NCBI GenBank assembly: GCA_030604885.1
Contig: JAUVUZ010000005.1
Location: 1-64,000, forward strand
Origin: Alphaproteobacteria bacterium
GTDB taxonomy: Bacteria; Pseudomonadota; Alphaproteobacteria; Rhodospirillales; Rhodospirillaceae
Length of the DNA stretch: 64,000 bases
Direction: 5' to 3'
Shown here one piece after another: positions 19,211-27,439 of the stretch. The translations under genes and the position numbers were made by a program. Position 1 is the first letter of the stretch. Each line of letters starts with the position of its first letter. The notes under the pieces were generated by a model. It searched no databases. It saw only the letters and a program-made list of their open reading frames with translations, and was not told where the DNA came from.

Positions 19211-19758
19211 TCCGCCTGTTCGTCGGCCTCGCCCTGCCCGAGAGCTGCCGCTCCGCCCTCGCGCAAATCGGCGGCGGCCTGCCCGGCGCGCGCTGGGTGC
19301 CGCCCGAGAACTTCCACATCACCCTGCGCTTCATCGGCGAGCAGGAGGAACCGGACGCGGAACTGATCGCCGAATCCCTCTCGCGCCTGCGCTTCCCGCC
19401 GGTGACGGTGCGGATCGCCGGGCTGTCGATCGGCGGCGACGGCCACCGCGCCCGCACCCTGTGGGCGGAGGTGGAACGCTACCCCGAGCTGGTGGAGCTG
19501 CAACAGCGGGTGGAAAGCCTGGTGTTCGGCTCCGGCATCCTGCAACCGCCCGAGAGTCGTCGCTTCCGCCCCCACGTGACGCTGGCGCGGTTCTCCGGGG
19601 TGCGGCCCGACAAGCTCCAGGCGTTCCTCGGCGCCCACGCGCTGATCGCCTGCACGCCGTTCGTCGCCGACCGGGTGATCCTCTATTCGAGCGTGCTCGG
19701 GCGGGAGGGTTCGCGCTATACCGAGGAGGTGACCTTTCCCCTCGGAGACGCGCCATGA
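19207..19758 (+). CDS. thpR: RNA 2',3'-cyclic phosphodiesterase
   Basis: A 183-residue 2H phosphoesterase (LigT/ThpR). The two catalytic motifs are H37-I-T-L within FHITLRF and H123-V-T-L within RPHVTLARF. Members open 2',3'-cyclic phosphates at RNA ends to 2'-phosphates. It overlaps both neighbours by four bases (ATGA on each side), so tesA, thpR and the sirtuin gene form one coupled unit despite unrelated activities. Confidence 0.92.
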   Translation: MIRLFVGLALPESCRSALAQIGGGLPGARWVPPENFHITLRFIGEQEEPDAELIAESLSRLRFPPVTVRIAGLSIGGDGHRARTLWAEVERYPELVELQQRVESLVFGSGILQPPESRRFRPHVTLARFSGVRPDKLQAFLGAHALIACTPFVADRVILYSSVLGREGSRYTEEVTFPLGDAP

Positions 19759-20486
19759 CCGAAGCCCCGTCGATCGTCATCCTCACCGGCGCCGGAATCT
19801 CGAAGGAATCCGGCCTCGACACCTTCCGCGACAGCGACGGCATCTGGGCCAAGGTGCGGATCGAGGACGTCGCCACGCCCGAGGCGTTCGCCCGCAACCC
19901 GTCGCGGGTGCAGGAGTTCTACAACGCCCGCCGCGCCGGCCTCAAGGACCCCAAGGTGGTGCCCAACGCCGCCCACGAGGCGCTGGCGCGGCTGGAGCGG
20001 GAGTGGCCCGGCGAGGTGCTGCTGGTGACCCAGAACATCGACGACCTGCACGAACGCGCCGGGTCGGAAAACCTCATCCACATGCACGGCGAGCTGCTGA
20101 AGGTGCGCTGCGAATACTGCGACGCCCTGATGCGCTGGGAGGACCCGCTCTCCACCGCCACCCCCTGCCCCCACTGCGGCCGCAAGGGCGGCATGCGCCC
20201 CCACGTGGTGTGGTTCGGCGAAATGCCGCTCGGCATGGACACGATCTACGAAAAGCTCGACACCTGCGGCCTGTTCGTTTCCATCGGCACCTCGGGCAAC
20301 GTCTACCCGGCGGCCGGGTTCGTGCAGCACGTGCGCTATCGCGGCCTCGCCCATTCGGTGGAGCTGAACCTCGAACCCTCCCAGGGCGCCACCCTGTTCG
20401 CCGAGGTGATCCTCGGCCCCGCCACCGAGATCGTCCCCGCGTTCGTCGAGCGCATCCTCAAGGACGGCGTGCCCGAGGCGGACTGA
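19755..20486 (+). CDS. NAD-dependent protein deacylase, Sir2 family
   Basis: A 243-residue sirtuin with the NAD-binding GAGISKESG (12-20), TQNIDDLHERAG, catalytic His111 in HMHGEL, and a zinc site of four cysteines at 119, 122, 138 and 141. The text FYNARR puts Tyr56 and Arg59 where class III sirtuins (CobB, SIRT5) bind acidic acyl groups, so desuccinylase activity is plausible. The bacterial symbol cobB for this family is avoided here because cobB also names a cobalamin enzyme. It ends six bases before the convergent LysR gene. Confidence 0.93.
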   Translation: MTEAPSIVILTGAGISKESGLDTFRDSDGIWAKVRIEDVATPEAFARNPSRVQEFYNARRAGLKDPKVVPNAAHEALARLEREWPGEVLLVTQNIDDLHERAGSENLIHMHGELLKVRCEYCDALMRWEDPLSTATPCPHCGRKGGMRPHVVWFGEMPLGMDTIYEKLDTCGLFVSIGTSGNVYPAAGFVQHVRYRGLAHSVELNLEPSQGATLFAEVILGPATEIVPAFVERILKDGVPEAD

Positions 20487-20492
20487 CCGCGC

Positions 20493-21446
20493 TCAGGTTT
20501 CCGACACGTCGAGATCGTCGAGCGACAGCATCGGGTGGTCGGCGATCTCGCGCTTCCACGCCGCCACCTCCTCCACCAGCCAGTCGCGGAACACCCGGAT
20601 CTTCGGGTTCTCCTCGTCGCCCCGGGGGCAGACGAAGCGGTAGGCGTGGCGGTGCGGCACCCGCAGGCCGAACGGCGCCACCAGCCGCCCCACCTGAAGA
20701 TCCCGCGCCACCAGCGGCGTGCGGCCGAGGGCGATGCCGACGCCGTCCACCGCCGCCTGCAGGCTCATCGCCGAATCGAAGAACGCCGGGCCCTTGTGGA
20801 CGTCGTATTCGTGGGTCACCCCGGCCTTCTGGAACCACTCGTCCCAGTCGATGTATTCGTCCTGCAACAGGGTGTGGAAGCGCAGGTCCTCCGGGCGGCG
20901 CAGCGGCGGCGTGCCGCCGATCAGGAACGGCGCGCACACCGGGAAGATGTATTCCCGCATCAGCAGCTCGCCGTGCAGCGCCCGTGTTGCCGGGGTGCCC
21001 CAGTGGCCCAGGCGGATCGCCGCGTCCACGCCGTCGCGCTCGAAATCCACCGGGGTGAAGCTGGTGTGCAGGCGCAGGTCCACCTCCGGATGCCGCTGGC
21101 GGAAGCGGCCGATTCGCGGCACCAGCCAGCGCGCCGCCAAAGATGGCAGAATCGAGATGGTGAGAATGCCGGTCTTCTGGTGGGCGTCGAGCTTTCGCGT
21201 CGCCTCGGCGATCATCTGGATGGCGTGACGCACCGGCACCGCGTATTCCTGCCCGGCGTCGGTGAGCAGCAACGCGCGGTTGAGGCGCTTGAACAGCCGC
21301 ACCCCGAGCATCGCCTCCAACTGGCGGATTTGCTGGCTTACCGCCGCCTGGGTGACGTGCAGCTCCCGCGCCGCGAGCGTGAACGAGAGGTGGCGGGCGG
21401 CCGCCTCGAAGGTGCGCAGAAGCCCGAGCGGGGGTGCCGAAATCAT
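20493..21446 (-). CDS. LysR-family transcriptional regulator, GcvA-like
   Basis: A 317-residue regulator: winged-helix HTH at residues about 4-63 (LRTFEAAARHLSFTLAA, then VTQAAVSQQIRQLE) and a periplasmic-binding-type effector domain from about 90. The pattern IRLGHWGTP and the text around it are typical of GcvA-like members. The ATG at 21446 is where the HTH begins; in-frame upstream codons look unrelated. It is divergent from a DUF1127 gene, a pairing frequent in alphaproteobacteria, and probably controls it. No effector can be named. Confidence 0.9.
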   Translation of the reverse strand: MISAPPLGLLRTFEAAARHLSFTLAARELHVTQAAVSQQIRQLEAMLGVRLFKRLNRALLLTDAGQEYAVPVRHAIQMIAEATRKLDAHQKTGILTISILPSLAARWLVPRIGRFRQRHPEVDLRLHTSFTPVDFERDGVDAAIRLGHWGTPATRALHGELLMREYIFPVCAPFLIGGTPPLRRPEDLRFHTLLQDEYIDWDEWFQKAGVTHEYDVHKGPAFFDSAMSLQAAVDGVGIALGRTPLVARDLQVGRLVAPFGLRVPHRHAYRFVCPRGDEENPKIRVFRDWLVEEVAAWKREIADHPMLSLDDLDVSET

Positions 21447-21568
21447 CCTGGCCTCACATAAGCAGCGCTTATCCGACGACGACGAAGTATCGTTTGTCGA
21501 AACCGTGGCCGTCAACGATATTTCCCCTCAGGAAACACGACGATCACGGACGAGCCGAGGAGGCACCG

Positions 21569-21754
21569 ATGTCGAAATATCTGATGCCCGGCACCTGGAG
21601 CATGATGGCGCTGATCGATTATCTCGAGCAGCTCGAAAGCCGCCGCCAGGGGCGCCGCCTTCTGGCCGAGCTCGACGAGACCCAGCTCCGCGATATCGGG
21701 CTGACCCGCGCCGACGCCGACCAGGAAGCCAACAAGTTGCCGTGGGTCGCCTGA
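21569..21754 (+). CDS. DUF1127 small protein
   Basis: A 61-residue protein ending in the DUF1127 block: LLAELDETQLRDIGLTRADA with a C-terminal PW. GAGGAGG precedes the ATG at good distance. Short DUF1127 proteins have been linked in other alphaproteobacteria to RNA binding, phosphate responses and small-protein regulation; nothing here says which applies. It is divergent from the LysR gene across 122 bases and is followed by a strong terminator, so it is monocistronic. Confidence 0.88.
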   Translation: MSKYLMPGTWSMMALIDYLEQLESRRQGRRLLAELDETQLRDIGLTRADADQEANKLPWVA

Positions 21755-21883
21755 CCCACCCCCGACCGACGACGCGCCCGACCCCGGCGCGGGGCGGACG
21801 CCCCCACACATGAACGTCCGCCCGGGGGACCCTTGCCGGTCCCCGGTGCGTTCCGATCCGATCCCCGGTCGGAACCACGCAAC

Positions 21884-21916
21884 GGCCGCCGCTCCCCCGA
21901 GCGGCGGCCTTTTTTT
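21884..21916 (+). terminator. Rho-independent terminator after the DUF1127 gene
   Basis: Perfect ten-base stem GGCCGCCGCT/AGCGGCGGCC (21884-21893 and 21900-21909), six-base loop, then seven T. It lies 130 bases after the DUF1127 stop and 80 bases before the IalB-family start; an sRNA ending here is a possibility but no promoter for one was recognised. Confidence 0.85.
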
Positions 21917-21997
21917 CGCCGCATTGGGTTGGCCTCGCGGCCCCCCTGTGCAAGACTGCCGCATCCCCGACGACATCAACCCAAAGGAGGTTTCCCG

Positions 21998-22522
21998 ATG
22001 CGGTATCGCCCCAAGCTGGTTCCGGGCGCGGCGATCCTCGCTCTGCTCGCGGCGGCCACGCCCGCCGCCGCGCAGTCCGAGGTCAAGAGCCTGGGACGCT
22101 TCGGCGACTGGTCCACCTACACCTACCAGGAAAACGGCAACCCGGTGTGCTACGCGGCCAGCTCGCCCACCCGGCGCCAGGGCAACGTGAAATCCCGCGG
22201 CGACGTGTTCTTCCTCGTCACCCACCGGCCCGAGTACAACGACGTCGGCGTCGTCACCGTGGTGGCGGGCTACGCCTACGCCCCCGACTCCACCGTCGAG
22301 GTCAAGATCGGCCGCAGCGACTTCCGCTTCTTCACCCGCGACGAGACCGCCTGGGCGACCGGCGCCGACGACCGCGCGGCGGTGAACGCGATGAAGCGCG
22401 GCAACACCATGACCGTGAGCGGCCGCAGCAAGGGCGGCGCCGCCACCACCGACACCTTCTCCCTGATGGGGCTGACCAAGGCGTACCAGGCGATCAGCGC
22501 CGCCTGCAAGGTCAAGGGCTGA
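21998..22522 (+). CDS. Invasion-associated locus B (IalB)-family exported protein
   Basis: A 174-residue secreted protein: signal peptide residues 1-26 ending PAAA, then the IalB-like body with FGDWSTYTY, a cysteine pair (CYAAS near residue 50 and AACKVKG at the end) and a beta-rich centre. IalB was named from Bartonella but the family is widespread in free-living alphaproteobacteria and its function there is not known. The start at 21998 is supported by AAAGGAGG seven bases upstream. Convergent with the chemoreceptor gene. Confidence 0.85.
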   Translation: MRYRPKLVPGAAILALLAAATPAAAQSEVKSLGRFGDWSTYTYQENGNPVCYAASSPTRRQGNVKSRGDVFFLVTHRPEYNDVGVVTVVAGYAYAPDSTVEVKIGRSDFRFFTRDETAWATGADDRAAVNAMKRGNTMTVSGRSKGGAATTDTFSLMGLTKAYQAISAACKVKG

Positions 22523-22541
22523 GCCTTTCCCCGATGCGCGA

Positions 22542-22567
22542 ACGGCCGCCCGGGGTCGGGCGGCCGT
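22542..22567. terminator. Hairpin between convergent IalB and chemoreceptor genes
   Basis: An 11-base perfect stem ACGGCCGCCCG/CGGGCGGCCGT with a four-base loop, in the 66-base gap between two convergent genes. There is no T-tract on either side, so it is only a likely terminator by position and stability. Confidence 0.4.
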
Positions 22568-22588
22568 GGCGAGGCGTGGGCGCGGCGC

Positions 22589-24301
22589 TTACGCGTGGTC
22601 GGTGGAGGCGCGCACGATGGTGGTGAGATGGGTTTCCATCTCCTCGAGGTTGCTCGACAGGCCGCCCGCGGTGCCGCGCACCAGGTCGGCGAGGTCGGTG
22701 GTGCGGGCCGCCTCCTCGGAGACGTGGGCCATGCGGGAGGAGACGTCGCGCGCGGTGTCGGCGGTCTGCTGCACGTTGCGGGCGATCTCCTGGGTCGCGG
22801 CGGTCTGCTCCTCGATCGCCGAGGCGATCGACGCGGCGATCGCGCCCATGCTGTTGATGGTCTCCGCCACCTTCTCGATCGCCTGACCCGCTTCCTTGGA
22901 CACGCCCTGGATGGCGTTGACCTGACTCGCGATCTCCTCGGTGGAGCGGGCGGTCTGGGTGGCGAGGTTCTTGACCTCGTTGGCGACCACCGCGAAGCCC
23001 TTGCCCGCGTCGCCCGCGCGCGCCGCCTCGATGGTGGCGTTCAAGGCCAGCAGGTTGGTCTGCGCGGCGATGCCGTTGATCAGTTCCACCACCGTGCCGA
23101 TCTGCTCGGCGGAAACCGCGAGACCCTGCACCACGTCGCGGGTGCGGCCCGCCATCTCGATCGCCTCGTGCGCCACCTGGGACGACTTGTGGACCTGGCG
23201 GCCGATCTCGTCGATGGAGTTGGACAGCTCCTCGGCGGCGGCGGCCACCGTCTGCGCGTTGGAGAGCGCCTGCTCGGCGGCGGCGGCGGCGTTGGCCGCC
23301 TCCTCGGTCATGCGCGCGGCGGAGGCGTTCATGTCCACCGCCGCCCGCTCCATCTCGGCGGCGCGGGCGGATACCGACCCCACCGCCTTGTGCGCCTCCT
23401 CCTCGATGCGGTTGGCCATCTCCTGCAGCGCCTGGCGCTTCTGCTCGCGCACCAAGCCCTCGGCGTGGGCCTGCTCGTCGCGCATCGCCTGCATCTCCAC
23501 CGCGTTGTCGCGGAAGGTGACGAGGGCGTTGGTGAGGGCGCCGATCTCGTTCCTGGCGGTGGTGGCCTCGACCGAGATGTTGGTGTCGCCGCCGGCGAGG
23601 CGGCCCATTTCGTCGGTGAGCTTTTCCAGCGGGGCGGTGATGCTGCGGCCGATCCGCCACGCCGCCAGGCAGACGATCAGCAGCACCGCGCCGATCCAGA
23701 TCGCCATGATCTTGAGGTTTTCGCCGAACACCGTGTCCACGTCGTCGACGTAGATGCCGGTGGCGATCGCCATCCGCCACGGCGCGAACGAGCCGACGTA
23801 GGTGACCTTGGGGGAATCCTCGTTGGTGCTGCCGGGCTTGCGGCCGGTGTAGCGGACGAAGCCGCCGCCCGCCTTGCCCGCGTCGGAGAACGCCTGGTAG
23901 AGCGGCTTGCCGGTGACGTCGGTGAACAGGTTGCCGTCGGCCTTCTTCGCCTGCAGCATGCTGGTGCCGACCTGCTTCTGGCGGAACGGGTGCATCAGCA
24001 GCACGCCGTCGTAATCGTTGATCCAGAAGTAGTTGTCGCCCTGGTAGCGCAGCATCGAAACGTGGGCGAGGGCGGTGGCCTTGGCGTCGGCCTCGCTCAT
24101 CTCGCCTTTCTGGTAACGGTCGTAATAGGTCTGGACGATGCTCTGCGCCGCCTCGACCAGTTCCTGGGTCTTCTGGTAGCGGTCTTCCATCAGATTGCTG
24201 CGCAGATTGTTCAGGCCGATCGCGCCGACAAGCACCATGCCGACCAACGCAAGCATCACGATCGTGAGCATGCGGGTCGTGATCTTGGTTTTCCCGAGCA
24301 T
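22589..24301 (-). CDS. Methyl-accepting chemotaxis protein with single-Cache sensor
   Basis: A 570-residue chemoreceptor. Membrane spans at about 12-32 and 188-208 bracket a periplasmic single Cache (sCache_2) domain with the typical YFWINDYDGVLLMHP text. A HAMP domain (about 210-265) and a long cytoplasmic signalling helix follow, with the hairpin tip NLLALNATIEAARAG that contacts CheA/CheW. No C-terminal CheR-docking pentapeptide is seen. sCache_2 receptors often bind small carboxylates or other metabolites; the ligand here is unknown. The ATG at 24301 is chosen because GGGGAG stands seven bases before it; a TTG 15 bases upstream lacks such a site. Confidence 0.93.
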   Translation of the reverse strand: MLGKTKITTRMLTIVMLALVGMVLVGAIGLNNLRSNLMEDRYQKTQELVEAAQSIVQTYYDRYQKGEMSEADAKATALAHVSMLRYQGDNYFWINDYDGVLLMHPFRQKQVGTSMLQAKKADGNLFTDVTGKPLYQAFSDAGKAGGGFVRYTGRKPGSTNEDSPKVTYVGSFAPWRMAIATGIYVDDVDTVFGENLKIMAIWIGAVLLIVCLAAWRIGRSITAPLEKLTDEMGRLAGGDTNISVEATTARNEIGALTNALVTFRDNAVEMQAMRDEQAHAEGLVREQKRQALQEMANRIEEEAHKAVGSVSARAAEMERAAVDMNASAARMTEEAANAAAAAEQALSNAQTVAAAAEELSNSIDEIGRQVHKSSQVAHEAIEMAGRTRDVVQGLAVSAEQIGTVVELINGIAAQTNLLALNATIEAARAGDAGKGFAVVANEVKNLATQTARSTEEIASQVNAIQGVSKEAGQAIEKVAETINSMGAIAASIASAIEEQTAATQEIARNVQQTADTARDVSSRMAHVSEEAARTTDLADLVRGTAGGLSSNLEEMETHLTTIVRASTDHA

Positions 24302-24642
24302 TGGAATTCTCCCCAAAGGACTCGCGGGCGCCTCTTGTGTCGAGACTCCCCAGTATCGCCCTGGCTTCCTTGAGCGCCTCCCCCGGCGCTGGAAGTTCTC
24401 GGCGAACCGAATCTTGGATGCTTCGAGGGCGGACGCGTTCGGTCGGACGGCGCAACGGCGCGCGGCCCGGGCCGCGGCGGCGGCGAAACGGGAAGCATCG
24501 GCCGTAGATTACAGAGGAAACTCTTGGGGATGCAATAGATTCGGTTACGCCCGAATAACAAATCGGACAGGTGTACGTCGAAGGGAGCACCGGCGGATGA
24601 ATCCCCTCCCGTTTTTTCGCCGGGAGGGAGAAGTTCTTCGCC
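24302..24642. promoter_or_regulatory. Non-coding gap between hldE and the chemoreceptor, with promoter candidate
   Basis: No credible gene is seen in this 341-base gap. Its left third is GC-rich. An AT-richer stretch at about 24500-24590 holds, on the minus strand, TTGTTA (24556-24561) and TATTGC (24532-24537) 18 bases apart, a weak promoter for the chemoreceptor. An inverted repeat ATTCGG/CCGAAT (24539-24556) occupies the spacer and could bind a regulator. Near the hldE stop a CTCCCG/CGGGAG hairpin (about 24606-24627) has a T-rich loop rather than a T-tail, so it is not a canonical terminator. Confidence 0.35.
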
Positions 24643-26115
24643 TCATTCCCGCCGCGCGGTCATCCGCGCGACGGTGCGGGTGGTGGAGAATCCGTCCTCC
24701 AGGCGCGCCAGAACCACGCGCCCGCCCGCCGCCTGCACCACGTCCGCGCCCACCACCGTCTCCACGGTGTAGTCGGCGCCCTTCACCAGCACCTCGGGCA
24801 GAAGGGCGCGGATCAGCGCGATCGGCGTGTCGTCGTCGAAAATCACCACCGCGTCCACGTCGGCCAGCGCCCCCAGCACCGCCGCGCGGGCGTGTTCGTC
24901 CTGCACCGGGCGGGTCGGCCCCTTGAGACGGCGCACCGAGTCGTCCGAATTGAGGCCGACCACCAGCCGGTCGCAGGCGGCGCGCGCCTGGCGCAGCAGC
25001 GACACGTGGCCGGGGTGCAGCAGATCGAAGCAGCCGTTGGTGAAGCCCACCGCCAGCCCCTGGTCGCGCCACGCCGCCACGGTGGCGCGGGCGAGGTCGA
25101 GGGTCATGCGCTTGCCCGTCTCGCCGCCGCCGTCCGCCGCGTCGGCCGCGGCGTAAAGCTCGGCGAGGGAAGCGGTGGCGGTGCCGACCTTGCCGACGAC
25201 GATGCCGCCCGCGAAGTTGGCCAGGGTGGCGGCGTCGCGCAGGCTGCCGCCCACCGCCAGGGCCGCCGCCACGGTCGCCACCACGGTGTCGCCCGCACCC
25301 GAAACGTCGAACACCTCGCGCGCCCGCGCCGGAATGTGGTGAACCGCGCCCGAGGCCTCCACCAGGGTCATGCCGTCCTGGGAGCGGGTCACCAGAACGT
25401 TGGCGATGCCGCAGCTCTCGATGAGATGGCGCGCCGCCGAAACGATCTCCGCGTCGCCCGAAACCGGCATGCCGGTGGCCTCGGCCAGTTCCGCCCGGTT
25501 GGGCGTGGCGAGGAAGGCGCCGCGATAGCGGGCGTAGTCCCGCCCCTTGGGGTCGACGATCGCGGGCACCCCGGCGGCGGCGGCGAGCGCCAGCACCTCG
25601 GCCAGCAGCGCCGGAGTCAGCAGACCCTTGCCGTAGTCGGAAAGCGCCAGCACCCGGCACTCGGCCAGCCCGGCCCGCACCGCCGCCAGCACCGCCTCGG
25701 CGGCGCCGCCGGAAATCTCCGCCACGTCCTCCCGGTCGGCGCGCAGGAGCTGCTGCACCCCGGCGACGAAGCGCGACTTCTCGGTGGTGCGGCGGTCGCC
25801 GAGGATCTCCAGACGCGGCTCCACCCCCACCTCGGCGGCCAGCAGGCGCGCCACCTCGCGGCCCGCCGCGTCGTCGCCGACGCAGGCGACGAACACCGAA
25901 CCGGCGGTGAGCGCCGAGAGATTGCGCGCCACGTTGCCCGCGCCACCCAGCATCAGGGTGTCGCGGACGATGCGGAACACCGGCACCGGCGCCTCGGGCG
26001 AGATGCGCGTCACCTCGCCATAGAGGAAATGGTCGAGCATCACGTCGCCCAGGCACATCACCCGGGCGTCGCCGACGCGCTGCAGAATCTTCGAAAATCC
26101 GTCCGGAATCGCCAT
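24643..26115 (-). CDS. hldE: Bifunctional heptose-7-phosphate kinase / heptose-1-phosphate adenylyltransferase
   Basis: HldE makes ADP-D-glycero-D-manno-heptose for the inner core of lipopolysaccharide. The 490-residue protein is a full fusion: a PfkB-type kinase (about 1-330) with GGAGNVARNL and the catalytic DVSGAGDTVVAT, then a nucleotidyltransferase (about 350-490) with TNGCFDLLHPGHVSLL containing the HxGH motif. The downstream epimerase gene (hldD) often found with it is not in the window. Divergent from the GGDEF/EAL-like pair across 139 bases. Confidence 0.95.
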   Translation of the reverse strand: MAIPDGFSKILQRVGDARVMCLGDVMLDHFLYGEVTRISPEAPVPVFRIVRDTLMLGGAGNVARNLSALTAGSVFVACVGDDAAGREVARLLAAEVGVEPRLEILGDRRTTEKSRFVAGVQQLLRADREDVAEISGGAAEAVLAAVRAGLAECRVLALSDYGKGLLTPALLAEVLALAAAAGVPAIVDPKGRDYARYRGAFLATPNRAELAEATGMPVSGDAEIVSAARHLIESCGIANVLVTRSQDGMTLVEASGAVHHIPARAREVFDVSGAGDTVVATVAAALAVGGSLRDAATLANFAGGIVVGKVGTATASLAELYAAADAADGGGETGKRMTLDLARATVAAWRDQGLAVGFTNGCFDLLHPGHVSLLRQARAACDRLVVGLNSDDSVRRLKGPTRPVQDEHARAAVLGALADVDAVVIFDDDTPIALIRALLPEVLVKGADYTVETVVGADVVQAAGGRVVLARLEDGFSTTRTVARMTARRE

Positions 26116-26254
26116 CGTCGCCGCCTCTCCTTGGGGTCGCTACTCTTATAGCCGCGCGGCGGACGAAAGCAACCGCCCCCCTTTCGCGACCCCGCCGCTC
26201 CCTGATACACTCACCCCCGGCCGGAGCCGCTCCGGCAGCCGCGAAAGGGTTCGG

Positions 26255-27439
26255 ATGCAACCGGAATTCGTCACCCCCGAAAGCCTCCTCCTCGACACCG
26301 CCGAACGCCTCGGGCGCGTCCGCGCCGGGCGGGTGGCGGTGCGGGTGCGGCTGTCGCGGGTGGGCGCGGCGTTCCGCGACCCGGCCTACGGCCGCATCGC
26401 CGCGCGGATGTTCGACGGGCTGGTGGCGCAATACCGCTGCCAGGTGTTCATGCTCACCGACGGCGACATCGTCGCCACCGGCAAGGACATCCCGTTCGGC
26501 GATCTCGACGCGGTGGTCTACAAGCTGCGCACCCTGTTCGACGCCGACCCCCTGGTCCACCACGACCCCTACGGCCCCGACGACCGCTTCTGCGCGTGGT
26601 ACGACCTCGAAACCGACTACGACGCCTTCCTCGCCATGGCCGCCGACGCGGTGAGCCGCGGCCCCGCCCGCCGCCCGCCGCCGCCGCCCGCGATCGCCCC
26701 GGCGGAGGCCGAGCGCATCGTCGGCCTGCTGTCCGACGAGGTGGTGCGGCCGTTCATCGCCGCCCAGGCGGCGGTCACCGTGGGGGCCGACAAATCCGCC
26801 CGCCTGGCGTTCCAGGAGATTTTCGTTTCGCTGACGGAACTGGCGCCTCGCATCGCCCCGGGCCGCGACATCGCCCGGGACCGCTGGCTGTTCCAGTACA
26901 TTTGCGACGCCCTCGACGCGCGGCTGCTGGCGGGCATCCAGGGCCTCACCCTGTTCGGGCGCGAGCTGCCGGTGAACCTCAACCTCGGCATCGCCACCGT
27001 GCTCTCCCCGGCGTTCGGCGGGTTTCTCCGCCGCTTCCCCCAGGCGCGGGTGACGGTGGAGTTCCAGACCATCGACGCCTTCGCCGACCTGCCGGGCTTC
27101 CGCCGCGCCGCCGACCTGCTGCACGAGGCCGGGCACCGCGCGATGATCGACGGCCTCACCCCCCTCGGCCTGTGGATGCTCGCCGAGGCCGACCTGCCGG
27201 TGGACGGTTTCAAGCTGATCTGGAGCGACGACCTCGCCGCGCCCCCCCGGGGCGGCGAGCGCGACCCCGCCGCCGCGGTGCGCGAACTGGGGCCGGAGCG
27301 GATCGTCCTCGGCCGCTGCGGGTCCGCCGCCGCCATCGACTGGGGGCTGCGCCAGGGAATCTCCACCTTCCAGGGGCATTTCGTCGACGCGGCGCTGATC
27401 GGCCGCGCCGCCGAACCCGCCACCGCGGGAGGCGCCTGA
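26255..27439 (+). CDS. Degenerate GGDEF/EAL-like protein, copy 1
   Basis: A 394-residue soluble protein I do not recognise as a named family. The C-terminal 230 residues follow the order of an EAL domain in degenerate form: VNLNLGIATVLSP for the usual VNLS block, VTVEFQTID for LELEITES, MIDGLTPLG for the DDFGTG loop, FKLIW for KID, VLGRCGSA for VAEGVE, and FQGHFVD for QGYLF. Most metal-binding and catalytic acids of phosphodiesterases are gone. The N-terminal 140 residues may be a remnant GGDEF domain (VFMLTDGDIVATG). A regulatory, non-catalytic role is inferred. AAAGGG precedes the start. The next gene is a paralogue overlapping by one base. Confidence 0.7.
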   Translation: MQPEFVTPESLLLDTAERLGRVRAGRVAVRVRLSRVGAAFRDPAYGRIAARMFDGLVAQYRCQVFMLTDGDIVATGKDIPFGDLDAVVYKLRTLFDADPLVHHDPYGPDDRFCAWYDLETDYDAFLAMAADAVSRGPARRPPPPPAIAPAEAERIVGLLSDEVVRPFIAAQAAVTVGADKSARLAFQEIFVSLTELAPRIAPGRDIARDRWLFQYICDALDARLLAGIQGLTLFGRELPVNLNLGIATVLSPAFGGFLRRFPQARVTVEFQTIDAFADLPGFRRAADLLHEAGHRAMIDGLTPLGLWMLAEADLPVDGFKLIWSDDLAAPPRGGERDPAAAVRELGPERIVLGRCGSAAAIDWGLRQGISTFQGHFVDAALIGRAAEPATAGGA

